Shown here: one piece after another, positions 49,007 through 56,758 of the stretch | Numbering within the stretch: the stretch's first letter is position 1 | Layout: each line of letters opens with the position of its first letter | Origin: Propionibacterium sp. | GTDB taxonomy: Bacteria > Actinomycetota > Actinomycetes > Propionibacteriales > Propionibacteriaceae | Length of the DNA stretch: 64,000 nt | NCBI GenBank assembly: GCA_012839035.1 | Contig: DUOB01000023.1 | Span: 1-64,000 of the forward strand | Direction of reading: 5' to 3' | Position numbers and translations under genes: made by a program | Notes under the pieces: model-generated | Seen by the model: the letters and a program-made list of their open reading frames with translations, nothing else | Database searches by the model: none | Told to the model about the DNA's origin: nothing

Positions 49007-49651
49007 TCAGCACGGAGTGGCTCCACCGGCGACGAAATATGACCACGGCTTGGCCGGCAGGAACTGGAACGCGTCCCGCGCCGTCAGGGCGCCGGTGTCG
49101 AAGCCAGCCGAGGCGAGCAACCCGGACATGTCGCGATCGATGTGACAGCCACCGGACACCCTGCCCCAGACCGGCTGCACCCTGCGCTGGAATCTCTGCA
49201 CACTGGGCCGGGGCGAGAGCGAGTGCTCCACCAACCGAAAACTGCCCCCAGGCCTGAGCACCCGTCGCGCCTCGGCCAGCGCATCCTCGACGTCGGCGAT
49301 GCTGCACAGAGTCCACGTGGCCACCACGGTGTCCACACTCTCGTCAGGCAGATCGATCAGCGCGGCGTCGTCACCAATGCGAGTGACGGGACGACCGAAC
49401 CTGGCGATACCGGGCTGTGCCGCACGCCACGCAAGGTCCGAGGGGTCAACCGCGAGCACCTCCTTGACGCTCTCGCCATAGAAGCGGAGGTTGGCACCCG
49501 ACCCGAAGCCGAACTCGAGCACCCGCCCCTCGGCGGCCCCGACAGCGGCGGACCGCCAGCCTCCGACGATGCGGTCAGCGAGAATCACGTCCACCGCGCG
49601 CGGGAGTCCCCGGTCGACCCACAATTCCTCGACCCGTGCCATAGGTCCCAT
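49007..49651 (-). CDS. Class I SAM-dependent methyltransferase (UbiE-like)
   Basis: A 214-residue methyltransferase. Motif I is VLEFGFGSGANLRFY, followed by the acidic residue in VLAVDPSD, the motif IV-like VDTVVATWTLCSI, and LRPGGSFRLVEH. The C-terminal part has VWGRVSGGCHIDRD, a pattern seen in small-molecule methyltransferases of the METTL7/UbiE type. Substrate unknown. ATG at 49651 and 49642 are both possible, neither with a strong Shine-Dalgarno. The ORF extension upstream is unlikely to be translated. Confidence 0.85.
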   Translation of the reverse strand: MGPMARVEELWVDRGLPRAVDVILADRIVGGWRSAAVGAAEGRVLEFGFGSGANLRFYGESVKEVLAVDPSDLAWRAAQPGIARFGRPVTRIGDDAALIDLPDESVDTVVATWTLCSIADVEDALAEARRVLRPGGSFRLVEHSLSPRPSVQRFQRRVQPVWGRVSGGCHIDRDMSGLLASAGFDTGALTARDAFQFLPAKPWSYFVAGGATPC

Positions 49652-49892
49652 GCGCCCATCCGTTCTTGCTTGGTGCCGGCGCGTCCGCGCTCCCGCCAAC
49701 CATGGCCCCGGAATGGTGTCCGGGGGTGGGATGCAGCATACGAGGCAGGTCCGAGGAGCCCCGCACCGTGGAGACCCTTCACTGCCCGGGCCGGCCGCTG
49801 CGGACGTGAGGTTCGCCCCTGCTCTGTCCGCACAGGCAAGTCCCGCCCGCTCCAGCCTATTTTTCACGGACTTATTGGATTAACATGGCCCC

Positions 49893-50366
49893 ATGATGCA
49901 GATTCGGCCAGCCCGATTCGAGGACCTTCCGGCCCTCGTGACACTTGAGCGCACGGCGACCCTGGCGGCCGCCCCGCAGGCCTACCCCTCCGCGGCAAGC
50001 TTCCCCCTGACCCAGCACTTGGCGGCGACCGAATCAGAGTTCAGCGATCCCTGGATCACCTTCACCGTCGCCGAGGATGCGGAGGGACTGTGCGGCTGGG
50101 TGAAATACACCGAGGACCAACTGCGCCATCTGGTCATCGCCGACCGCATGCAGGACACGGACCTTCGCGACCAGCTCTATAGCGAAGGGTTGCGTCACTG
50201 GCGCACGGGCGCGGTGACCGGCGTACGGCAATGGCTCCTCGCCGAGGACTGGCGCGCCCGCGCGTATTTCGAAACCCATCGCTGGGTGCCCACCGGTCGT
50301 GTTCGCCGCTCCGCCTTCGATCCGCATCCGGTGCTCGCGGAATATCTGCTCACGCCGAACATCTGA
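49893..50366 (+). CDS. GNAT-family acetyltransferase
   Basis: A 157-residue protein with the GNAT layout: IRPARFEDLPALVTLERTA at the N-terminus, strand GLCGWVKY, and the late ARAYFETHRWVPTGRVRRS, which matches the alpha4-beta7 end of GNAT folds. The usual QxxGxG/A acetyl-CoA loop is not obvious (HWRTGAVTGVRQW instead), so activity is uncertain. Two adjacent ATGs (49893, 49896) are possible. It is divergent from the methyltransferase gene. Confidence 0.72.
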   Translation: MMQIRPARFEDLPALVTLERTATLAAAPQAYPSAASFPLTQHLAATESEFSDPWITFTVAEDAEGLCGWVKYTEDQLRHLVIADRMQDTDLRDQLYSEGLRHWRTGAVTGVRQWLLAEDWRARAYFETHRWVPTGRVRRSAFDPHPVLAEYLLTPNI

Positions 50367-50623
50367 CCCAAGGGATTCGCGATGGAAATGGGAAAACCTC
50401 CGGGCACCTATCGGAATGCCACCCGGGGCGATTGATGCTGACACGAAAATGCGGCCGAAATGCGCGAACCGCATCCCGCAGAGCCCACCCCGCGACACGA
50501 CTTTGATGCGAACCGGGAAACAGGGGGGAATTGTGGCATAAATCACCCACAGAATGCAAGCATAACCCTTCCGGACAGGTGTTCGAATATGGTAAGCTGG
50601 GGCACCGAACAAGGGGGTTCATC

Positions 50624-51094
50624 ATGACAACCGCAGGCAAACGCATGGCACATGCACATCACGCGATTGACACGCAGTTCGCTGCGTTTGCGAGAGCAGC
50701 CCGGTCCGACCGAATCGCCAAGTTCCCACTCGAGGAAGCCATCCGACGCCTCCGCCACCACTTCTGGGTGGAGGAAGTGTTCATCTTCCCCCCGCTCGCC
50801 CACAGCAACCCGGGCCCTGTGCTCGTGATGCTCCGCGAACACGGGGTGATCTGGGATCTCCTGGACGAACTGGACCAGCTGCTCCAGACCGACGATCCAG
50901 ATCCGACCATGGCGCTGACCATCTTCGGGGCACTGCGCCAGCACTTCGACGCGCACAACGAAACGGAGGACGCTGTCCTCTATCCCGTCGCCGACGAACT
51001 GCTCGGAAATCAGCTCTCGGAGCCGGTGCTGAATGCACTCGCCACCGAGATGCCCACGGACTGGCGTTGCCAGATGGCATCAGTCAAGATCTGA
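50624..51094 (+). CDS. Hemerythrin HHE-domain protein
   Basis: A 156-residue four-helix protein of the hemerythrin-like family, which binds a di-iron centre. Ligand candidates are the early HAHHAID, LRHHFWVEEVFIFPPL, MLREHGVIWDLLDEL and LRQHFDAHNETEDAVLYPV, in the right order and spacing. Such proteins sense or carry O2 or protect against reactive species. The ATG at 50624 has AAGGGGG 6 bases upstream; the ORF track start is too early. It converges with the cyclopropane-synthase-like gene. Confidence 0.92.
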   Translation: MTTAGKRMAHAHHAIDTQFAAFARAARSDRIAKFPLEEAIRRLRHHFWVEEVFIFPPLAHSNPGPVLVMLREHGVIWDLLDELDQLLQTDDPDPTMALTIFGALRQHFDAHNETEDAVLYPVADELLGNQLSEPVLNALATEMPTDWRCQMASVKI

Positions 51095-51108
51095 TTTCGG
51101 TCAACCCA

Positions 51109-52401
51109 TCACCAAGTCGGGCGCAGTGGAAATCCTCCGCTGTCGCCCGATTCGGTGCGTACGGCCAGCACATGATGGAGTTCGGTCTCATTGCGTTCGA
51201 ATCCGACGCGTGAACCGGCGAGATACAGCCCCCAGACCCGCGCGGTCCCCTCACCCACCTGCGCGACGCACTCATCCCAGTTCTCGACGAGATTGCGACA
51301 CCAAGCTGTCAACGTCATCGCATAGTGCGGACGCAGGTTTTCGCTGTGCATGACCTCCAGGCCGGCATCCTGAGCCGTCGCCATGATGCGACCGGATCCC
51401 GTCAGCTCCCCGTCGGGAAACACATAACGGTCGAGGAACGCCCCGATCGGATGATGCCGATTGTGCGATCGTGTAATGCAGTGGTTGAGCAGTCGCCCAC
51501 CGGGCCGAAGCCGACTGCGCAGCTGTGAGAAATAGGCCGGATAGTTGGCCACCCCAATGTGTTCGGTGAGCCCGATCGAGCTGATTGCGTCGAAGCCTGT
51601 TTCCGCCACCTCGCGATAATCCATGTGGCGCACCTCGGCCCGATCCCCCAGACCTTCCCGTTCGATCGCTGCCTGTGCCCACTCGGCCTGTTGTTTGGAG
51701 AGCGTGACGCCGAGCGCCTGCACGCCGTAATGCCGTACCGCGTGCCGCACCATCCCTCCCCACCCACAGCCGACATCCAACAACCGCTGCCCCGGTTGCA
51801 GATCGAGCTTGCGGGCGATGAGGTCGTGCTTCTCGTGCTGTGCCTCCTCCAGCGTGGCGGTGGCGGTGGGATAGATGGCGCACGTGTACGCCATCGAGGG
51901 GCCGAGCACCAGCTCATAGAAGCGGTTCGACACGTCGTAGTGATGCGAAATCGCCTCGGCATCCCGTGCGAGTGAGTGGCGAAAACCCTCCACCATGCGG
52001 CGCCACCGGGGCAGCCGTTCCTGTGGTGGCGGAGCCGGCGCTCGCAGTTGCCACAGGTCCAGGGACTTGGCGAGAGTCACGAGCTCCGCAGCGCTCGGCG
52101 TACGAAACTGCAACCGACCCTGCAGTCCGGTCAGGAGCGCGTACGGATCCCCCGGGTGCACCCCGTGCAGCACCAGGTCACCCGCGATATAGGCACGCGC
52201 CATCCCGAGATCGCCGGGTGCGGTGAGGATGTACGCCAACCCACGCCGGTTGAGCAGCTCCAGCCCCAGCTCCGAGTCCTCAGGGCCGACGGCGCTGCCG
52301 TCGTAGGCCGTGAAACGCACAGGCATGCCGTCCCTCAGCAACGAGGTCACTGCCTCGGCGATCGGGAGTGTAGGGCTCGGGGAACTGCTCGAGGGCGTCA
52401 T
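51109..52401 (-). CDS. Cyclopropane-fatty-acid-synthase-family methyltransferase (TmsB/BfaB-like)
   Basis: A 430-residue SAM-dependent lipid methyltransferase. An N-terminal domain (1-150) precedes the catalytic fold: YDVSNRFYELVLGPSMAYTCA, motif I LLDVGCGWGGMVRHA, and SIGLTEHIGVANYPAYF; the active-site region LRPGGRLLNHCITR is typical. Alone it would be called CFA synthase. Its translational overlap (4 bases) with an FAD-dependent oxidase gene matches the tmsA-tmsB pair that makes 10-methyl (tuberculostearic-type) fatty acids: this enzyme would methylate C10 of oleoyl chains to a 10-methylene product. Confidence 0.88.
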   Translation of the reverse strand: MTPSSSSPSPTLPIAEAVTSLLRDGMPVRFTAYDGSAVGPEDSELGLELLNRRGLAYILTAPGDLGMARAYIAGDLVLHGVHPGDPYALLTGLQGRLQFRTPSAAELVTLAKSLDLWQLRAPAPPPQERLPRWRRMVEGFRHSLARDAEAISHHYDVSNRFYELVLGPSMAYTCAIYPTATATLEEAQHEKHDLIARKLDLQPGQRLLDVGCGWGGMVRHAVRHYGVQALGVTLSKQQAEWAQAAIEREGLGDRAEVRHMDYREVAETGFDAISSIGLTEHIGVANYPAYFSQLRSRLRPGGRLLNHCITRSHNRHHPIGAFLDRYVFPDGELTGSGRIMATAQDAGLEVMHSENLRPHYAMTLTAWCRNLVENWDECVAQVGEGTARVWGLYLAGSRVGFERNETELHHVLAVRTESGDSGGFPLRPTW

Positions 52402-53792
52402 CGTCGTCGCACCGCCTTGTCGTAGAGAGAGGTCAATCGGTTGTCCGGGTCATAGCGTTCCTTGACCGCGGCCAAGTGGGGGCCGTTGTAGAGACGATCG
52501 AAGGTTTCCTCATCGAAAAATGCCTCGGAATAGAGCGACTTGTGGCCACCAAGCTCCAGCACCTTGGCCTCGATCGCACGGTTCATCGGCGCATTCGGCG
52601 CCTCCGGCCCTACCTGGACCGTTCCCCAGAATCCCATGTTGACCCAGATCCGTCCGGGCTCCATCGGATAGAGCGGCCACCGACCGCCGGTCGAGGTCCC
52701 GCGCGCGACCACAGGGCAGAGCCAGACCGGCCGCATCCCGACCACATCGTCGAACCAGGCGAGGAATTCGCTGAGCCGCTCCACCGGGACTTCGACGTCC
52801 TGAATCACCCGTTCGCGGGCAGGTCGGCCCGCCCGCTCATCCAGCCGGTCGAGGAGACCGAAGCGACGGTCCAGCCCGACGAGCCGGTGATAGACATCCG
52901 ACCGACGCCACCGTTTGGGCCACAGCCGCCGAGCCACCGGGTGCTGCGCCCCGAACGCACGGGAACACCAGAACCAGTCGGTGTCCCACCGCCACAGATA
53001 GTCGTGCATGGTGAGCCGGTCCGTGCCGCGTTCCTGCAGGGATCGGTAATAGATCTCCTGCCCCGTGTAGTCGCTGACCGGTCCCGGTTCATCGGTCCAT
53101 GTCGCCAACGTCAGATAGATCTCGTCCGGTGAGAACGCAACACCGTCGATCGCATCGGCCTGCTTCTCGTCGTGAGTGCCCGGAGCTGCCACCGATGTCA
53201 GGGTCCGGGTCAGTTCGTCGAGGTCACCCACGCGGAGGTGTCGGAGTTGGACGTACGCCGGCACCCGCTCCAATTCGATCCTCAGGCGGGTGGCATAGCC
53301 GAGCGATCCATAGGAGTTGGGGAAGGCGTCGAACAGCTCGTCGCCCGGGCGTACGGTGACGATCTCCCCTGCGCCGGTGAGGATCTCCATCTCCAGGACC
53401 GACTCATGGGGGAATCCGTTGCGAAAGCTCGTGGACTCGATGCCGAGGCCCGTGATCGCGCCGCCCAGGGTGATCGTCCGCAGTTGTGGCACGACGAGCG
53501 GGATCAGCCCGAGCGGCAACGTCTCTGCCACGAGGGATTCATAGGTGCACATGCCCTGGACATCAGCCGTGGCGACCGGCTCACCGGGACCGGGTTGGGC
53601 CGCCGTGTCCAGCGCGATGACACCGGTGAGCCCGCTGACGTCGAGACCGGGGTGGTCGGGACGCCCGCGGGGCCGGAAGAGATTGGACGTGCGTTTCGCG
53701 AGCCTCACCCTCGTGCCAGGGGGAAGTGCTGCATAGGAGTCGCGCAGCCGGTGAACCGCTGCCCGATGCTGTTCCCATCCGCGAGGAGCCAT
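52398..53792 (-). CDS. FAD-binding oxidoreductase (TmsA/BfaA-like, DHCR24-type)
   Basis: A 464-residue flavoprotein with a PCMH-type FAD domain (about 30-200): DVQGMCTYESLVAETLPLG, LRTITLGGAITGLGIESTSF and the EILTGAGEIV strand. The C-terminal half is of the sterol-reductase (DHCR24)-like type with DVEVPVERLSEFLAW. Together with the overlapping methyltransferase gene it fits TmsA, which reduces the 10-methylene lipid to the 10-methyl branched chain. The pair would give the organism methyl-branched membrane lipids; lipid analysis is the proof. It is divergent from the (p)ppGpp synthetase gene. Confidence 0.85.
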   Translation of the reverse strand: MAPRGWEQHRAAVHRLRDSYAALPPGTRVRLAKRTSNLFRPRGRPDHPGLDVSGLTGVIALDTAAQPGPGEPVATADVQGMCTYESLVAETLPLGLIPLVVPQLRTITLGGAITGLGIESTSFRNGFPHESVLEMEILTGAGEIVTVRPGDELFDAFPNSYGSLGYATRLRIELERVPAYVQLRHLRVGDLDELTRTLTSVAAPGTHDEKQADAIDGVAFSPDEIYLTLATWTDEPGPVSDYTGQEIYYRSLQERGTDRLTMHDYLWRWDTDWFWCSRAFGAQHPVARRLWPKRWRRSDVYHRLVGLDRRFGLLDRLDERAGRPARERVIQDVEVPVERLSEFLAWFDDVVGMRPVWLCPVVARGTSTGGRWPLYPMEPGRIWVNMGFWGTVQVGPEAPNAPMNRAIEAKVLELGGHKSLYSEAFFDEETFDRLYNGPHLAAVKERYDPDNRLTSLYDKAVRRR

Positions 53793-53921
53793 GGCTTCAC
53801 CGTAACCGGAGACGGACGGTCAGGAGGGCTCCTACGGCGGTGGGTTGCCTGGTCGCTGACTTCAACCCGCTGGGCAACGCCGCCGCATGAAAAGGTCTCT
53901 CCCCCCACCTAGACTCACCGC

Positions 53922-54713
53922 ATGCCTCAATCGCCAGCGCGAACGACGGCCGATGTGACGCCATTGCCGCCGGTCCTAGTCGAACCCACCGCTATCGCCC
54001 CCGAAATGCTCGTTTCCATCAAGCGCATGAGGGACGAGGCGGAGCGCATGCTGATGGAACATCAGTTCGCGGTGGAGGAGGTTCTCACCAAGGTGAACAT
54101 CCTGCGCGAGGAATTTTTGCACCTGCACCACTACAACCCGATCGAGCACGTCGGGTCGCGAGTGAAGACGATGTCGAGCATTCTCGACAAGGCCGTGCGC
54201 AGGGGTTGCGACCCCACCATCGAGTCGATTCGCGAAAAGATCTTCGACATTGCGGGCGTACGGATCACGTGCAGCTTCATCGCGGACACCTATCAAATCC
54301 TCGATGCGCTGGCGTCCCAGAGTGATGTTCGTGTGCTGGAGATCAAGGACTACATCAAGAACCCGAAGCCGAGTGGCTACAAGTCACTGCACGCGATCAT
54401 CGAGATCCCGGTGTTCCTCACCACAGGCCCCGTTCCGATCAACGTCGAGGTGCAGATCCGGACGATCGCGATGGATTTCTGGGCGAGTCTGGAACACAAG
54501 ATCTTCTACAAATACCGGGGCGAAGTCCCTCCTCACCTGGTCGACGAACTCCAGGATGCTGCGGAGACGGCCGCGCAGTTGGATGCCCGCATGGAGCGGC
54601 TCCACGCCGAGGTGCAGAGCAGTTGCCGACGTGACGGCGCCTCCCCAGAGGGGGATCCCATGCCCGTGCAGCAAATCCTCGACTTCTTCCGCGGCTCCGC
54701 CCGCACGTCCTGA
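53922..54713 (+). CDS. Small alarmone synthetase (RelA/SpoT-domain GTP pyrophosphokinase)
   Basis: A 263-residue protein holding only the Rel synthetase domain, no hydrolase, TGS or ACT regions. Conserved stretches: HVGSRVKTMSSILDKAVRRG, DIAGVRITCSFIADTYQI, IKDYIKNPKPSGYKSLHAII and VEVQIRTIAMDFWASLEHKI with the catalytic Glu. It should make (p)ppGpp or pGpp from ATP and GTP/GDP/GMP. The cell must have a separate hydrolase. The 60 bases to the next gene suggest possible co-transcription with the phosphatase. Confidence 0.93.
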   Translation: MPQSPARTTADVTPLPPVLVEPTAIAPEMLVSIKRMRDEAERMLMEHQFAVEEVLTKVNILREEFLHLHHYNPIEHVGSRVKTMSSILDKAVRRGCDPTIESIREKIFDIAGVRITCSFIADTYQILDALASQSDVRVLEIKDYIKNPKPSGYKSLHAIIEIPVFLTTGPVPINVEVQIRTIAMDFWASLEHKIFYKYRGEVPPHLVDELQDAAETAAQLDARMERLHAEVQSSCRRDGASPEGDPMPVQQILDFFRGSARTS

Positions 54714-54773
54714 ACGGACGATCCGGGTGCAGGCAAGTCGCTGAACCCGGCTATTCCTGAGACACTCAGCCGC

Positions 54774-55280
54774 ATGCACATCATGACCGTCTGTCTCGGC
54801 AACATCTGCCGCTCCCCCGCTGCGGAGTCTGTCCTGGTGCACAAACTCGCCGAAGCCGGGCTCGATCACGTCACTGTGAGTTCCGCCGGGACCGCCGGCT
54901 ACCACATCGGTGAGCCAGCCTTCGATCTGACGGTGGTCGAGGGTGAGCACCGCGGCTATGTCTTCACCACCGTCGCCCAACAGTTCGTCGCGGACCATTT
55001 CGCAGAAGCCGATCTCATCCTGGCCATGGACGACTCGAATGTGGCTGACATTCTCTCAATGGCGAAAAGGCCCGAGGACCGGGCCAAGGTTGTGCGCATG
55101 GGCGCCTTCGCCAAGGACACCAAGGACGGCGTTCTCGACGTCCCTGATCCCTGGGGCTATCCGCGCGACGCCTTTGTGGCGATGTATGACCAATTGGAGG
55201 AGGCCATCGACGGACTCGTCCAAGCGATCCACGACGGAACGGTCGACGACATTGTCGCTGCGCACGGAGAAGGTCGCTGA
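54774..55280 (+). CDS. Low-molecular-weight protein tyrosine phosphatase
   Basis: A 168-residue cytosolic phosphatase. The active-site P-loop CLGNICRS (CX5R followed by Ser) is at residues 7-14, and the general-acid loop is VPDPWGYP near residue 122. SSAGTAGYHIGEPAF follows the family pattern. Substrates in actinobacteria include phosphotyrosine proteins and phosphoarginine; none can be assigned here. It follows the alarmone synthetase by 60 bases and converges with the DUF4328 gene. Confidence 0.94.
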   Translation: MHIMTVCLGNICRSPAAESVLVHKLAEAGLDHVTVSSAGTAGYHIGEPAFDLTVVEGEHRGYVFTTVAQQFVADHFAEADLILAMDDSNVADILSMAKRPEDRAKVVRMGAFAKDTKDGVLDVPDPWGYPRDAFVAMYDQLEEAIDGLVQAIHDGTVDDIVAAHGEGR

Positions 55281-55295
55281 GTCAGGCCTTCCCAC

Positions 55296-56576
55296 TCAGC
55301 ACGGTGTTTCGACGCTGTATTTCGATCCACCGTCGAGGAAGATCGAGGAGACGTATCCACCCGACTCCAACCTGCTCCAGACGTCCGATGACGTGCCGAG
55401 TGCGGAAGAGCTGACGCGCTCCCCGCGCACCTGACACACCACGAGCACTGTGGCCCCCTCCGGAGCCTTGCCCATCTCAGCTCCACTCGTGTGCGGCAGA
55501 GATCGCACGGTGAGATAGCAGTCGGTCCGATGGGTGTCCGTGCCGCACGTGTTCGCGACGCGCATGGCCTTGGCCGTCGGGCGAGTCGTCGTCGGTGGCG
55601 GCACGGTAGTCGGGGCCTGGGTGCGGGTCGGTGGTCCTGTGGTGGCCGCACGTTGTGTGGTCGGTTGCGTCGTCCTCGTATCGGTCGGATATGAGGACGG
55701 GTTGTACGCCGAATAGCTCCGGGAGGCGTTCCACCCGACGATGGTGATCCCCCCGGCGGTGAGGAGGAGTACACCGGCCAGGCTCCCTGCCACAGCGCCG
55801 ACGGGGGTCGCACGTCGCGTGGCCGGCGCGGGGGGCCCGGGCATCACCGGGGCCCGTTCCTCCTGTGCGCTGCTGATGATGTGGATGATGCTGCCCCAGA
55901 GCACGAGCGCGATGCCGGTGGTGATGAGTGCGACGAGGGCAACCACCCCGAAGACCCCGAGATGGAATCGGCCGAGGACGATCAATTGGGCGGTGAGCGT
56001 TCCGCTCAGGGCACCGATCACATAGGTCGCCCACCACCCGGCGAGCAGGCCTCCCATCGGTTTGCGCACTGTCGCCCGAGCAACGTCACGCACCATCACC
56101 ACGGGGAACCAATAGGACACGATCGGCACGATCCAACCGAAGACGGCCCAGGGCGGGGTCAGTGCGTGGGGGGCATTCGGCGCGAAGAGCATTGCGTTCT
56201 GGCGGGCACGCCACAGCCATGCCATGGCCAGGCAGCCGGAGGCAGCCCAAGCGGCCCCCACAAGAACGACAAGGATCATCGCGAGCCACCCCGGGAGGTC
56301 CAAGAACGGCGAGAGCCCCAAGAACAGAAAGAGCGTCTCGGGGAGCAGCGCTGCGAACAGCCCGACCGTGCTCAAGGTGGCGAAAACGATCGCTGCAGTC
56401 CCAAGTCCACGTATTGGTTTGAAACTCGGTCGGGACACCGGCGGCCCATAAGGGCCTATCGGCGGATATCCGGGACCGCCCATGCCGGGATTCCCAGGCT
56501 GCCCTGGATAGCTCGGCGGGACACCCGGTGAGCGAGTGGGCAGCTGGGGCCCCGGCTGGCCGAACCCGTTGGACAT
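55296..56576 (-). CDS. DUF4328 membrane protein with C-terminal SH3-like domain
   Basis: A 426-residue protein. Residues 1-50 are Pro/Gly-rich. A DUF4328 membrane domain (about 55-260) has five or six helices with the signature WLWRARQNAMLF, HALTPPWAVFGWIVPIVSYWFP and MVRDVARATVRKP. A further helix (about 280-300) anchors a Thr/Pro-rich linker and an exported SH3-like domain (about 350-426) with several Cys. The ATG at 56576 has GAGGGGAA upstream. Function unknown; the SH3 domain may bind the cell wall. Confidence 0.83.
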   Translation of the reverse strand: MSNGFGQPGPQLPTRSPGVPPSYPGQPGNPGMGGPGYPPIGPYGPPVSRPSFKPIRGLGTAAIVFATLSTVGLFAALLPETLFLFLGLSPFLDLPGWLAMILVVLVGAAWAASGCLAMAWLWRARQNAMLFAPNAPHALTPPWAVFGWIVPIVSYWFPVVMVRDVARATVRKPMGGLLAGWWATYVIGALSGTLTAQLIVLGRFHLGVFGVVALVALITTGIALVLWGSIIHIISSAQEERAPVMPGPPAPATRRATPVGAVAGSLAGVLLLTAGGITIVGWNASRSYSAYNPSSYPTDTRTTQPTTQRAATTGPPTRTQAPTTVPPPTTTRPTAKAMRVANTCGTDTHRTDCYLTVRSLPHTSGAEMGKAPEGATVLVVCQVRGERVSSSALGTSSDVWSRLESGGYVSSIFLDGGSKYSVETPC

Positions 56577-56758
56577 GGTGTTCCCCTCACCGCTCCCGCG
56601 CACCAGCACCGCACCCGAGTCAGAACTGCTGGAAAGGACTGCAGTGCAACGGGAATCCACATCCCGCACGGCCCATTGTCACCATATCGTCCCACTGCAG
56701 AGGGCACGTCTCATGCGCATGGACTCAGTGTTCAAGACGGCTTCCCAGGATCGGGTCG

